Positions 15,898 to 25,092 are shown, counted from the stretch's first letter. The stretch: DNA of 64,000 nucleotides from Salinibacterium sp. TMP30 (GCF_038397785.1 NZ_CP151642.1:1364001-1428000); one strand, 5' to 3'. Translations and numbers: made by a program. The notes: generated from the letters alone by a model not told the origin.

Positions 15898-17085
15898 TTG
15901 TTACGTCGCTATGCTGCGCTTTTGGCGTGGCCAATTGTCGCGCTGTGGCTTGCGGTCGTTCCGCAGACGTGGCGCACACTTGTTGTACCAGCTGATGAGC
16001 CGCGCGCCGAAGCAGTGGGACCTGATCCCGACCGTGTTCTCCTTCTCGGCTCAGGCAAGTCAGCCGGCTTCGGTGTTCACACTCACGAACTCGGCCTCGG
16101 CGGTCATCTCGCCCGCGAGCTTGCGGCTCTGACTAAACGTGGCTGCAGCGTTGACATAGTCTCTGATCCGACGATGTCTGCCACAGATATTGGAGTCGTC
16201 ATTGGATGGGCCCGCTTAGATAAATTCGACGCCCTCGTACTCACTCTCGGGGGAGCCGACACCATTCGGATGCGCTCGCTTTTCGCCTGGCGACGTGAGG
16301 TAAGAGCGCTGCTCGACACCATCGAGGAAATTGGTGGAGGAACATTGCGGAGTTTCATCCTGGGAATCGCCCCAGCAGACGGATTGCTTTCGCTTCCCGC
16401 GCCACTGCTGCGTATCGTCAACGTCAATATCGCGTACTTCAACACCATGACCGAACGCATGTGTGCAGAGCGCCCCGGAGTAACTTTTGTGCCAGTGACA
16501 CCTCCAGCCGGAAGTGCGTTTGCGCCGTTTGAAAGCCGCACGTATAAGCATTGGGCTCGCGAGCTCGCCCCCGCTGTCGCAGCGCACCTCGCACACGTTG
16601 CTGTTCCGCCTCCGCCGGGCACGGCAGCAAACCAGAAATCCACGGCATTCGATGGTTCAGCACTCAGGGCGAAGCCTGTGTCGACCACACTGAATGAAAT
16701 CACGCACTCGGCTCGGTTGCTTTTGAACACGAACGGTGCAGCCATCACATTTCACGACGAGCACGCGCACTGGTTCACGTCGACCTCGGGAGTCGCTGAT
16801 ATTGAGCGCGACGAAGCAGGGATATTCTGCAGCGCAGCATTCACGGGTCTCGGTCTCGTAGTTCGTGAAGACACGTTTCACGATAAGAGCCTTTCAGATC
16901 ATCCGTGGGTGGTGCGAGGTCCGCGAATTCGGTTTTATGCCGGGTATCCGATTTCCGCCAGCAACGGTGACGCTATTGGTGCTCTTTGCGTCTTCGACAC
17001 GGAGCCGCGCACATTTGATTCAAGTCACGAATCCCTGCTTCGCGAACTTGCTCTGCGGGTAGAGTCGGCGATACAGCACCGATAA
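15898..17085 (+). CDS. Degenerate SGNH domain fused to GAF domain
   Basis: A 395-residue two-domain protein. Residues about 45-235 are SGNH-like but the nucleophile block reads LGSGKSAGFG instead of GDSxxxG and the GxND block reads LGGADT; a histidine remains near YKHWA. Residues about 260-395 are a GAF domain (AGYPISASNGDAIGALCVFD). The TTG start follows GTGGGA and yields an N-terminal hydrophobic segment parallel to that of its paralogue at 13955. It looks like a sensor in which an inactive esterase fold and a GAF domain are joined. The ligand is unknown. Confidence 0.75.
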   Translation: MLRRYAALLAWPIVALWLAVVPQTWRTLVVPADEPRAEAVGPDPDRVLLLGSGKSAGFGVHTHELGLGGHLARELAALTKRGCSVDIVSDPTMSATDIGVVIGWARLDKFDALVLTLGGADTIRMRSLFAWRREVRALLDTIEEIGGGTLRSFILGIAPADGLLSLPAPLLRIVNVNIAYFNTMTERMCAERPGVTFVPVTPPAGSAFAPFESRTYKHWARELAPAVAAHLAHVAVPPPPGTAANQKSTAFDGSALRAKPVSTTLNEITHSARLLLNTNGAAITFHDEHAHWFTSTSGVADIERDEAGIFCSAAFTGLGLVVREDTFHDKSLSDHPWVVRGPRIRFYAGYPISASNGDAIGALCVFDTEPRTFDSSHESLLRELALRVESAIQHR

Positions 17086-17088
17086 TTG

Positions 17089-17105
17089 CCGTACCTTGGG
17101 TACGG
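17089..17105 (+). promoter_or_regulatory. Small hairpin ahead of DarT-like gene
   Basis: CCGTACC / GGTACGG, a 7-bp stem with a 3-base loop, lies between the SGNH-GAF stop and the DarT-like start. It could be an operator or a weak attenuator. A GAGAGG ribosome site follows downstream. Confidence 0.3.
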
Positions 17106-17136
17106 AGGTCATTTCTGAACTCCGAGAGAGGACCCA

Positions 17137-17886
17137 ATGAGTGGCACCGAATGCATCCACGGCTTCGAGAATCAATTGTGCGATTCCTGCTTCCCTAAGG
17201 CTGTCCCCGTTAAGCCTGTAACGCGTGCAACAACCACATCTCGCGCTAAGCGCGTACCGGGCGCACCCCGAGCGTCTGCCAACAAATTGCCAGCACTCGC
17301 CGACCAGCGGGTCTATCACGTGACCCACATTAGTAATCTTGAGAACATCCTGCGCACGGGCCAGCTCGTTGCAGCGGCGCAGATCGACACCACAATCTTG
17401 GATGTTAGCTCTCCACTCACTCGGGAACTCCGCGGTACCGCGTCGCTCAGCACAGGGGAGTCGGTCGACCGCTACGTGCCCTTCAGCCTCGTTCCGGAAT
17501 CAAACTCCTGGCGTGAGCTGCGCAGTGGCGCAGCTGAGCCTCGCTGGTCGGATGCCGCCCGCACCGTTTCATCAACAGACTTCGTTTTCTTAGTCACCAC
17601 TATTCGAGCGCTCGGTGATGAAGCGGTTCTTGCAGACGGAGACGCGGCAGCAAGCCTCACTCGGTTCGCAACCGATGAAGACACCATGAAGAGAATGTTG
17701 GGCAACCTGCGTGCGGATGAGCTCACCGACGATGCCGAAGTTCTGATTCATGGCTCCTTCGCGTTTGACGAGGTGCAACTCGTGGGCGTTGCGAGCGACC
17801 GTGCCCGCGATCGCGTGAAGGAATTGCTTGACGCTGCGTCCTTTGCCACAAAGGTGGCGGTCTACCCGCCATGGTTCATTCAGTAG
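17137..17886 (+). CDS. DarT-like ssDNA thymidine ADP-ribosyltransferase with N-terminal zinc ribbon
   Basis: A 249-residue protein of the DarT/DUF4433 family, which attaches ADP-ribose to thymidine in single-stranded DNA. Family marks in order: YHVTHISNLENIL about residue 65, a conserved arginine region PLTRELRG, YVPFSL, DGDAAASLTRF (compare DGNAA in DarT), and the catalytic-type Glu201 in AEVLI. The N-terminus carries a zinc-ribbon-like knuckle (Cys6, His8, Cys15, Cys18). No DarG macrodomain antitoxin is adjacent; neighbours are an SGNH-GAF protein and an Eis-like acetyltransferase. Whether it is toxic or a regulated DNA modifier is unknown. Confidence 0.75.
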   Translation: MSGTECIHGFENQLCDSCFPKAVPVKPVTRATTTSRAKRVPGAPRASANKLPALADQRVYHVTHISNLENILRTGQLVAAAQIDTTILDVSSPLTRELRGTASLSTGESVDRYVPFSLVPESNSWRELRSGAAEPRWSDAARTVSSTDFVFLVTTIRALGDEAVLADGDAAASLTRFATDEDTMKRMLGNLRADELTDDAEVLIHGSFAFDEVQLVGVASDRARDRVKELLDAASFATKVAVYPPWFIQ

Positions 17887-17895
17887 GGTTCGCGG

Positions 17896-17901
17896 TAGCG
17901 T
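17896..17901 (+). promoter_or_regulatory. -10 element, leaderless start of eis-like gene
   Basis: TAGCGT followed by six bases and the ATG at 17908; no ribosome site is present. Confidence 0.5.
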
Positions 17902-17907
17902 TGATGC

Positions 17908-19227
17908 ATGACGAACGACTTCGCTAAGCACCCTGTTGATGAATCTTCAGCCGCGTCAATAGCTGAGAGCGGACTGCGCTACGGTCTTGTCGATACCTCC
18001 GATCGAGAATCTTTCGCTGCTTGGTTTCAGGCCGATTCGCGTGGATTTCACGGCCCAATCATGTCGAAAGAGCAGGTTGATTCAAGTTTCGCGGGTGTGA
18101 CCTACCGCCGGACCGTTGGGGTGTGGGATGAAACTTTGGTTGTGCCTGAAACGCCGGTAGCAACAACAAGTTCCTGGACAGAACAGTTGTCAGTGCCGGG
18201 AGGTCGCACTATCGATGCCTGGGCGATTAGTTCTGTCACGGTTTCCCCAACGCACCGACGCCGAGGAATTGCGCGGTCGCTTCTCGAGGGTGAGTTACGA
18301 TCTGCGGCCGACATGGGCCTACCGATGGCAATGCTGACGGTCTCAGAGTCGACAATCTATGGTCGCTTCGGTTTCGGACCAGCAGTTTTTGGCGCCGACC
18401 TCTCAATAGACACTAAACGCGCGAGATTCGTTTCCACGGAGCGTCGCGGCAGGCTTCAACCGGTGTCACCGGCTGAATTCAGTAGCGAAGTCTCGCAGAT
18501 TTTTGAGCGCATTCGCATACTGAGCCCTGGACAGATCAAGGTCTGGCCACTGCGGTGGGATCAGATTGGGGGTCTGGCACCGGGTGACGACGACTACACG
18601 AAGAAAACTCGTGTCGTGAGGTTCGACGACGATAGTGGGACTCCTCGGGGATTCGTCGTCTACCGCGTGTCGGGTGGAGAGGGCGACTTGACCAGTCACA
18701 CGCTGACAGTTGACTACCTTCTCGCGGAAAGCGACGAAGCCTACGAGGCCCTGTGGCGTTTCGTTCTTGAGGTTGACCTAGTACGCGAGGTGAAGGCGGA
18801 ACTCCGTTCGGTGGACGAGCCACTGTTGTGGCACCTCATCGACAGGCGTGCTGTGACGGCTACGCCGATTGATCATTTGTGGCTTCGAATCCTTGATATA
18901 CCAGTGTCGCTATCCGCGCGCCGCTATTCAGGGGCTGCGCGCATCGGATTCGATGTTTCGGATACTCTCGGCTTCGCTCAGGGGAGCTTTCTGCTGGAGA
19001 CGGACGACTCTGGCGTGCCCCTAGTCTCCTGCGTCGAAGAGTTCCCTCCCGACACAGCCACGGTTGCCCTGTCTGTCAATGAACTCAGTTCCCTGTATCT
19101 CGGGGGAGTGACCACCGCCCCTTTGGTCGCTGCCGGGCGGATCCGTGAGCTCACTGATGGCGCTGCGGCAACTATCGAGCGCACATTCCATTCGCCCGTC
19201 ACGCCCTGGTTGAGTGTCTGGTTCTAG
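17908..19227 (+). CDS. Eis-like GNAT N-acetyltransferase
   Basis: A 439-residue acetyltransferase of the Eis type with two GNAT-like halves and a C-terminal sterol-carrier-like domain. The acetyl-CoA site is visible as SVTVSPTHRRRGIARSLL about residue 110, followed by the family stretch TIYGRFGFGPA. Homologues acetylate aminoglycosides and other amines, but the substrate here is not shown. It sits 21 bases after the DarT-like gene with its own leaderless-type promoter. Confidence 0.87.
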   Translation: MTNDFAKHPVDESSAASIAESGLRYGLVDTSDRESFAAWFQADSRGFHGPIMSKEQVDSSFAGVTYRRTVGVWDETLVVPETPVATTSSWTEQLSVPGGRTIDAWAISSVTVSPTHRRRGIARSLLEGELRSAADMGLPMAMLTVSESTIYGRFGFGPAVFGADLSIDTKRARFVSTERRGRLQPVSPAEFSSEVSQIFERIRILSPGQIKVWPLRWDQIGGLAPGDDDYTKKTRVVRFDDDSGTPRGFVVYRVSGGEGDLTSHTLTVDYLLAESDEAYEALWRFVLEVDLVREVKAELRSVDEPLLWHLIDRRAVTATPIDHLWLRILDIPVSLSARRYSGAARIGFDVSDTLGFAQGSFLLETDDSGVPLVSCVEEFPPDTATVALSVNELSSLYLGGVTTAPLVAAGRIRELTDGAAATIERTFHSPVTPWLSVWF

Positions 19228-19287
19228 CCGACCCTGATTCGTAGGGCGGCGAGATGGATGCTCAACTAACAGTGCGAGAATTGACGC

Positions 19288-20586
19288 ATGACTGCCGCCG
19301 TTGACCACGTCCATGATCTCGCTAACTTCGTTTCCGCATCGCCATCGTCGTTTCATGCGGTAGAAGAGGCCGCTCGTCGCCTTCGCGAGGCCGGCTTTAG
19401 CGAGCTCCACGAGGCGGATGACTGGAATGGTGCTCGCACGCGTAAAGCTGCAAAGTATTTCGTGATTCGCGACGGTGCGATCGCAGCGTGGATCCAGCCG
19501 ACCAAAGCAACCGCAACGACTCCCTTTCGCATCCTCGGCGCTCACACAGATTCGCCGAGTTTCAAGCTCAAACCAAAACCAAGCACGGGCAGCGAAGGGA
19601 TGCTGCAGGCTGGTGTCGAAGTTTATGGTGGCCCGCTGCTGAACTCGTGGCTCGACCGCGAGCTTGAGTTGGCAGGCCGAATCATCTTCAGCGATGGAAC
19701 CACAGAGTTGGTGCGCACCGGACCTCTGTTGCGGTTTCCGCAGCTCGCGGTGCATCTTGATCGCAAAGTCAATGACGGCTTGACCCTGAAACGCCAGATG
19801 CACATGAATCCGGTCCTTGGATTGGGCGAGCAAGGAGATGCCGATCTGCTTGAGCACCTCGCGTCGCTTCTCTCCTCGGAGTCGTCCCAGCGTTCCGCCG
19901 CCGACATCGATGGCTACGACATCGTTGTTGCCGATACCGCCGCCCCCGCCGTGTTCGGGCTTGATGAGAAGCTGTTTGCCTCAGGTCGACTCGACAATCT
20001 TTCATCGGTTCATGCCGGTCTCGTCGCGCTCATCGGTCTCACTACCAAGCTTGACCACATTCCCGTGTTCGTAGCTTTCGATCATGAAGAGGTTGGTTCG
20101 GCTACCCGCTCGGGTGCCGCAGGCCCGTTCCTCGCTGACCTCCTTGCGCGCATTGGTGGCGGGTTAGGTGGCACCGACACCGACCGGATGCGTGCCGTGG
20201 CCAATTCGTGGTGCCTTTCATCAGACGCGGGTCACGCCGCGCACCCCAACTACCCAGAACGTCACGATCCCGCGAATCGCCCTCGTCTCGGTGGGGGCCC
20301 GTTGCTCAAAATCAATGCGAATCAGCGCTACGCCACCGACGGCGTTGGCGCAGCAGAATGGGCCCGCGCCTGCCGCCAAGCCAGCGTCAAATACCAAGAG
20401 TTCGTCTCGAGCAACGACATGCCGTGTGGCTCAACGATTGGTCCGATCACAGCGACCCGTCTCGGTATCCGCACAATCGATGTGGGCCTACCGTTGCTGT
20501 CAATGCATTCAGCTCGTGAAATGTGTGGTGTGGCCGATCCGATCGCGCTGAGCAACGCAATTGCGGCGTTCTTTTCTCCGGCCTAG
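19288..20586 (+). CDS. M18 family aminopeptidase
   Basis: Zinc-dependent cytosolic aminopeptidase of 432 residues, the normal size for bacterial M18 enzymes. Metal-ligand regions are visible: GAHTDSPSF about residue 91, DNLSSV about 236, the FDHEEVGS pair about 267, and the C-terminal LSMHSAREM histidine. It trims N-terminal acidic or neutral residues from peptides. GAGAAT six bases ahead of the ATG suggests a leaderless mRNA. Confidence 0.93.
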   Translation: MTAAVDHVHDLANFVSASPSSFHAVEEAARRLREAGFSELHEADDWNGARTRKAAKYFVIRDGAIAAWIQPTKATATTPFRILGAHTDSPSFKLKPKPSTGSEGMLQAGVEVYGGPLLNSWLDRELELAGRIIFSDGTTELVRTGPLLRFPQLAVHLDRKVNDGLTLKRQMHMNPVLGLGEQGDADLLEHLASLLSSESSQRSAADIDGYDIVVADTAAPAVFGLDEKLFASGRLDNLSSVHAGLVALIGLTTKLDHIPVFVAFDHEEVGSATRSGAAGPFLADLLARIGGGLGGTDTDRMRAVANSWCLSSDAGHAAHPNYPERHDPANRPRLGGGPLLKINANQRYATDGVGAAEWARACRQASVKYQEFVSSNDMPCGSTIGPITATRLGIRTIDVGLPLLSMHSAREMCGVADPIALSNAIAAFFSPA

Positions 20587-20644
20587 AACGCGCTGATACC
20601 CGGTTCGCTGACCCGGCTAGATGAGGGGCCTGAACGCTCTTGTG

Positions 20645-21397
20645 CTAGCCGAGTTCGTGAAGCGCGAATGCGGTGAGGAAGCCGACGGTAACGATCAGTC
20701 CAGTAATCGTTCTGTCGCGCGCGAATGCTTCCGGAATCATTGTGTTTGACAGCATCGCGAGGATGGCCCCGGCAGCGACGCTAGTGACGAATGCGACCGT
20801 CGACTGACTCGCGCTTGCGAGCGCGAAGGTGCCCACCATTGCGGCGATTCCGCTCGCGACTGCGATTCCTCCCCAGACACTGAACACGTATTTTGCTGAC
20901 CGCCCTGACTGCTTCATCCCGGCTGATGCCGAGAGGCCTTCAGGCACGTTCGAAAGGCCGAATGCGATGAGAAGTGCCATGCTCACGCCTCCGGTTGCCA
21001 CGACGCTGAGCCCGAGAACAAGAGACTCGGGGATGCCGTCAAAGAGCGCCCCAATTGCAATAGCTGTGCCGCTGCCCTGCTTCTCGTTCTCAGAGGATTG
21101 CAGCGCCGTGGATCGTTTGCGGTGTTGCGCACCGTATCGAGAAAGGATGGCGTCAGCGATCACAAAGAGGATTGCTCCGGCAAGGCATCCCGCGATGGTC
21201 GCGGTGACGCCACCTCCGTCTTTGGCTTCTTGCACGAGCTCGTAGGCGAGCGTTGAGAGCAGCACGCCGGCTCCGAATGCCATAATTCCGGCGGTGACGG
21301 ATCCTGGTACTTTCACAAACCATGACACGAGCGCTCCGACTACCAGCATGGTGCCCGATACAAATGCGGCCCCACCAGCGATCAGAAAGTCGGGCAT
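20645..21397 (-). CDS. ZIP family metal transporter
   Basis: Integral membrane divalent-metal importer, about 250 residues with eight predicted helices. Signature metal-site motifs DGIPES and NVPEGLS lie on consecutive helices, and a charged cytoplasmic loop rich in Arg, Ser and Glu precedes them. The frame is open further upstream to 21580, but the ATG at 21397 begins the first helix and has an AAAGGATT ribosome site. A decayed relative lies at 55083. Confidence 0.87.
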   Translation of the reverse strand: MPDFLIAGGAAFVSGTMLVVGALVSWFVKVPGSVTAGIMAFGAGVLLSTLAYELVQEAKDGGGVTATIAGCLAGAILFVIADAILSRYGAQHRKRSTALQSSENEKQGSGTAIAIGALFDGIPESLVLGLSVVATGGVSMALLIAFGLSNVPEGLSASAGMKQSGRSAKYVFSVWGGIAVASGIAAMVGTFALASASQSTVAFVTSVAAGAILAMLSNTMIPEAFARDRTITGLIVTVGFLTAFALHELG

Positions 21398-21431
21398 GGG
21401 GTGAATCCTTTCGGAACTGCGGGGAGAGCGA

Positions 21432-21968
21432 CTAGAAAAGCGGCGTTGATCCGTCGGTTGCGCCGTCAAGGCGTGCGCTGCGGAGAGCGGAATCGCTGAT
21501 TGCGGCACCGGGGAACCCTGGGCCTGTCGGACATTCGCTGCCACGCTGGAACGCTTCTGCGGCCCCGCGGGCACGCACATCAGCCGCTTCGTTGAGGGGA
21601 TGCCCTACGTGACCGCGCACCCATTCGAAACGGTAGCGTCGTCCGACGATTGCCTCGTCGATGTCTTTAAGGAGATCAACATTCATCACCGGCTTGCCAT
21701 CACCCTTTCGCCAGCCCTTCTTCTTCCACCCGGGCATCCACTTGGTTACAGAATTAATCACATATTGGCTGTCGCAGAGAATCAGCAGATCGTCATCGAT
21801 GTGTGCAGTGGAACGAAAGAGTTGCAGGACCGCCATAAGCTCGCCCTGGTTATTAGTCGCATGATCCCACCCACCTGCTGCCCAAGTTTTATCGTCGACG
21901 TACCACGCCCATCCGGCGGGCCCGGGGTTGCCGAGTGCTGATCCATCGGCAGCAGCAGTAATCGTCAT
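21432..21968 (-). CDS. rnhA: Ribonuclease HI
   Basis: Endonuclease that cuts the RNA strand of RNA-DNA hybrids, 178 residues. The catalytic acids are in place: Asp in AADGSALGNPGP, Glu in NNQGELMAV, Asp in LILCDSQYVINS, and the C-terminal His and Asp in GHVGHPLNEAAD. A tail of about 35 residues follows the core. AAAGG lies six bases ahead of the ATG. It is divergent from the ABC transporter at 22095. Confidence 0.93.
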   Translation of the reverse strand: MTITAAADGSALGNPGPAGWAWYVDDKTWAAGGWDHATNNQGELMAVLQLFRSTAHIDDDLLILCDSQYVINSVTKWMPGWKKKGWRKGDGKPVMNVDLLKDIDEAIVGRRYRFEWVRGHVGHPLNEAADVRARGAAEAFQRGSECPTGPGFPGAAISDSALRSARLDGATDGSTPLF

Positions 21969-22082
21969 AACAGCCTTTCATCTGTGCATGCAGTGCCGCC
22001 GTACCGCGCAGCCCTTCGACTCTAGTAGCTGCACATCGTCACAGATTCTGATGTGCAGCACACTATGAGCACCATTCGGTTT

Positions 22083-22088
22083 TAGGCT
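22083..22088 (+). promoter_or_regulatory. -10 element, leaderless start of ABC pair
   Basis: TAGGCT followed by six bases and the GTG at 22095. Confidence 0.5.
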
Positions 22089-22094
22089 AGTGCT

Positions 22095-22868
22095 GTGCCC
22101 GATGCCAAAACTCTCTCGCCAGCCCTAGAAATCACAGGACTTACTAAACGATTTGGCGACAAGCTCGCGGTGAATTCTGTCGACCTTGTTGTTCCACGCG
22201 GATCCTTTTTTGGCCTAGTCGGCCCGAATGGCGCGGGAAAGACCACAACACTCTCGATGGCTACAGGGCTGCTCCGCCCCGACTCAGGCACCGTGTCGGT
22301 GCACGGTCTCGACGTCTGGACCAATCTTGTGGAGTCGAAAAAGCGTATCGGTGTGCTGAGTGACGGTGTGCGCCTATTTGATCGTCTCACTGGCTTGCAA
22401 CTGGTGACCTACGCCGGTCTCTTGAGCGGAATGGATCGCGCAGTGGTCGCGGAACGTGCTGCCGACCTGCTTGACGTGTTCGATCTCGTGGCCGCCAGCG
22501 GAACGCTTGTAGTTGATTACTCCGCGGGCATGACAAAGAAGATCGCTCTCGCCTGCGCCCTGATCCATGCACCTCAAGTACTCGTGCTCGATGAACCGTT
22601 CGAATCCGTCGACCCTGTCTCCGGGGCAAACATTCGCGACATTCTGCACGGTTTCGTCGAATCTGGTGGAACGGTGATCGTCTCGAGCCACGCGATGGAC
22701 TTAGTGCAGCGAATGTGCGATCACGTCGCCGTCATCGCGGACGGGCGAGTTCTTGTATCCGGAACCACAGACGAAGTACGGGGAGACTCCACCCTCGAAG
22801 ACCGCTTTGTCGAACTGGTCGGCGGACGACGCCACGGAAAGGGCCCGGAATGGTTGCGCATCTCGTAA
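22095..22868 (+). CDS. ABC transporter ATP-binding protein
   Basis: Nucleotide-binding protein of 257 residues. Walker A GPNGAGKT at residues 43-50, signature YSAGM about 138, Walker B VLVLDEPFESVD about 160 and the switch histidine in SSHAMD are all present. The GTG start has a -10 hexamer six bases ahead. The 3' end overlaps the following permease by 19 bases, so they form one exporter. The substrate is unknown. Confidence 0.88.
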   Translation: MPDAKTLSPALEITGLTKRFGDKLAVNSVDLVVPRGSFFGLVGPNGAGKTTTLSMATGLLRPDSGTVSVHGLDVWTNLVESKKRIGVLSDGVRLFDRLTGLQLVTYAGLLSGMDRAVVAERAADLLDVFDLVAASGTLVVDYSAGMTKKIALACALIHAPQVLVLDEPFESVDPVSGANIRDILHGFVESGGTVIVSSHAMDLVQRMCDHVAVIADGRVLVSGTTDEVRGDSTLEDRFVELVGGRRHGKGPEWLRIS

Positions 22869-24421
22869 GGCTGCGCTTTCGACTGCTCCTCAACGGGCTC
22901 AGTCGCAGTCCGTGGCAAGCAGTCGCGGTCGTTCTCGGCACACTCTATGCGGTATTTCTCCTATTCTTGGCAGTAGTCGGACTCTTCACGATGAGTTTTG
23001 CGCCTGATGAAGTTGGCCGCACCGTGAGCGTGCTCGGCGGCGCAGTCTTGGTGCTCGGATGGACCGTGTTGCCCCTATTGAGTTCCGGCATCGACGAAAC
23101 TGTTGAGCCCGCGAAGCTCGCCGTGTTCCCTATTCCCCTCAACACACTCGTGCTCGCCCTCGCCGTCAGCGGGCTCTTGGGGGTTCCCGGAATCGTCACC
23201 ACGTTGGCCACCTTCGCGACGAGCCTAATCTGGTGGCAAACACCGATAATTGCAGTCGTCGCCGTTGCGTGTGGGGCTGTCGGTGCTGCGACCTGCATTG
23301 TCGGATCCCGGATGCTCGCAGCACTGACAGTTCGAATCTCAAGTGGTCGCCGCGCCCGCGAAGCAAAGACAGTATTGGTCCTCATCCCGCTGATTCTGCT
23401 TGGTCCGGCAATTTTGGGTGTTTCGTCGCTCTTTCGCGAGTTCTCAGACGTATTCCCGACTATTGCCGGCGTCGTCGCGTGGACCCCAATCGGTGCTATT
23501 TGGGCGGTGCCCGGCGACCTCGCTCTGGGTAACCCTGGTGAAGCGGCACTTCATGCTCTGACCGGACTTGCAACACTCACGCTCGCAGTGTTCGTGTGGC
23601 GTTGGGCAATCGATCGTGCGCTCGAACGCCCAGCGCACTCGACAACTAGCGCCAGCTCTCACCGCGGTCTCGGCTGGTTCCGGGTGTTTCCTGGTACCCC
23701 GAGCGGCGCAGTGGCTGCACGCGCTCTTACTTACTGGATTCGTGATCCCCGATACACCCAGTCCCTCATTAGCGTTCCGCTCGTGCCCACGTTGGTATTT
23801 TTCTACAGCGGTGCCAGCGGAGACCTTAGCGGTCTGCTTTTTGTTGGGCCGATTGTTGCTGTGCTTCTCGGCATGTCGATCTATACAGACGTCTCCTACG
23901 ACAACACCGCGTTCAGTCTGCATTTACAGACTGGAGTAAGTGGCCAAGCAGACCGGTGGGGGAGAGTGGTTGGCGTGTCCGTTTTTGCAATTCCGGTCAC
24001 GATCATCCTTACCGTGGCCAGCGTGTGGGTTAGTGACAGCTGGGAACGCCTTGCGGGTTTGCTGGGAATTTCACTTGGCCTGCTGCTGACTGGGCTAGCG
24101 CTCTCTTCGGTGGTCTCCGGCCGGTTTGCTTTCTCCGTGCCCGCCCCCGGGGATAACCCATTCAAGTCACGTCCCGGAGGGGGTTTCACTCTCATGCTCT
24201 CTATGTTCGCCTCGTGGACGGCGCTAGCAATTTTGTCGCTGCCCGAGATGATCGTGGCACTGCTCGGTTTTGCGACCGATCAACCGCTACTCGGATGGAT
24301 AGCGCTGCTGCTCGGAATAGGCCTCGGTGCGGCGCTGCTGGTCATCGGTGTTCGTTGGGGCGGAAAGATTCTCGATCAGCGCGGCGCCGAACTCTTAGTT
24401 CAGCTTCAGCGACAGAAATAG
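22850..24421 (+). CDS. ABC transporter permease, large ABC-2-like membrane protein
   Basis: A 523-residue membrane protein with about 12 hydrophobic segments, translated with the overlapping ATPase. The frame extends upstream into the ATPase gene, but the ATG at 22850 begins a plausible N-terminus (MVAHLVRLRFRLLLNGLSRS) and has a purine-rich GGAAAGGG ahead. This kind of permease is common beside single ATPases in actinobacteria; no substrate can be assigned. Confidence 0.8.
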   Translation: MVAHLVRLRFRLLLNGLSRSPWQAVAVVLGTLYAVFLLFLAVVGLFTMSFAPDEVGRTVSVLGGAVLVLGWTVLPLLSSGIDETVEPAKLAVFPIPLNTLVLALAVSGLLGVPGIVTTLATFATSLIWWQTPIIAVVAVACGAVGAATCIVGSRMLAALTVRISSGRRAREAKTVLVLIPLILLGPAILGVSSLFREFSDVFPTIAGVVAWTPIGAIWAVPGDLALGNPGEAALHALTGLATLTLAVFVWRWAIDRALERPAHSTTSASSHRGLGWFRVFPGTPSGAVAARALTYWIRDPRYTQSLISVPLVPTLVFFYSGASGDLSGLLFVGPIVAVLLGMSIYTDVSYDNTAFSLHLQTGVSGQADRWGRVVGVSVFAIPVTIILTVASVWVSDSWERLAGLLGISLGLLLTGLALSSVVSGRFAFSVPAPGDNPFKSRPGGGFTLMLSMFASWTALAILSLPEMIVALLGFATDQPLLGWIALLLGIGLGAALLVIGVRWGGKILDQRGAELLVQLQRQK

Positions 24422-24458
24422 ACCCCCGCATTGTGACAGCGCGTACAGCTAGGCGGCG

Positions 24459-24464
24459 TAGTTT
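24459..24464 (+). promoter_or_regulatory. -10 element, leaderless start of small membrane protein
   Basis: TAGTTT followed by six bases and the ATG at 24471. Confidence 0.45.
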
Positions 24465-24470
24465 TCAGTC

Positions 24471-24791
24471 ATGAACGATGACCCCACTAAAATGCGGAAT
24501 CAACCGGCGTTAACCACCACTTCGGGCAACAGCTGGCTCATTGTCGGCGCGCTATTCGCAGCCATCACGATAGCGACGCTTGTTGCGCTGGCGCTGCTGC
24601 CTCCAGCCGGACTGGCATTCATTTCAATCGTGGTGATTGTGACGCTCTATCTGGCGATGCTCATCGTCAGGTTCGTCGTGCACGGTCGCAAGCGTCGCCT
24701 GAGGCTCATAGCCGCATGCTTTTTGACCATTGCGCTCGTCGGCCTCAGTTCCGTGATTGCCATTGCGGCAGTGAACTGGGCACAATTTTAA
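24471..24791 (+). CDS. Small membrane protein, unknown
   Basis: A 106-residue protein with three hydrophobic segments (about residues 20-42, 47-67, 79-102) separated by a basic loop HGRKRRLRL. No family is recognised. The -10 element six bases before the ATG supports it as a real gene. It is convergent with the small GNAT gene, with a 4-base gap. Confidence 0.6.
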   Translation: MNDDPTKMRNQPALTTTSGNSWLIVGALFAAITIATLVALALLPPAGLAFISIVVIVTLYLAMLIVRFVVHGRKRRLRLIAACFLTIALVGLSSVIAIAAVNWAQF

Positions 24792-24795
24792 GGAG

Positions 24796-25080
24796 CTAGC
24801 GAGAAAGCAAATCTGCGCGTAACGGATTCGCCTCGAACCACTCGGCGACGTACCAGCACATTGGCAGAACTCGCTTCGAGGAGTTCAACTCAACGTCGTC
24901 CATCGCGAATGTGACGAGATCTGCCGCATAGCCTTTACCGCGGTGGTCTGGCTGCGTGTAGGTGTGAGTAAAAGAAATCGAACCGTCGTTAGATCGGTAT
25001 TCCGCAACGGCGACGAGAGTGCCATCAACATTCATCACGTAGCGGTTCGAGTCTGCTTCGTGAACAAATTGGGTGGTCAT
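24796..25080 (-). CDS. Small GNAT-like N-acetyltransferase (YidJ/NATD1 type)
   Basis: A 94-residue single-domain protein with the compact GNAT core SFTHTYTQPDHRGKGYAADLV, where HRGKG binds acetyl-CoA, and the family C-terminal stretch LPMCWYVAEWFE. Length fits the small YidJ-like family. TAGGCT lies six bases before the ATG. The substrate is unknown. Confidence 0.85.
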   Translation of the reverse strand: MTTQFVHEADSNRYVMNVDGTLVAVAEYRSNDGSISFTHTYTQPDHRGKGYAADLVTFAMDDVELNSSKRVLPMCWYVAEWFEANPLRADLLSR

Positions 25081-25086
25081 CCCTCT

Positions 25087-25092
25087 AGCCTA
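25087..25092 (-). promoter_or_regulatory. -10 element, leaderless start of small GNAT gene
   Basis: TAGGCT on the minus strand, six bases from the ATG at 25080; it lies within the nine bases between this gene and the stop of the glutathione peroxidase gene and just beyond. Confidence 0.45.
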
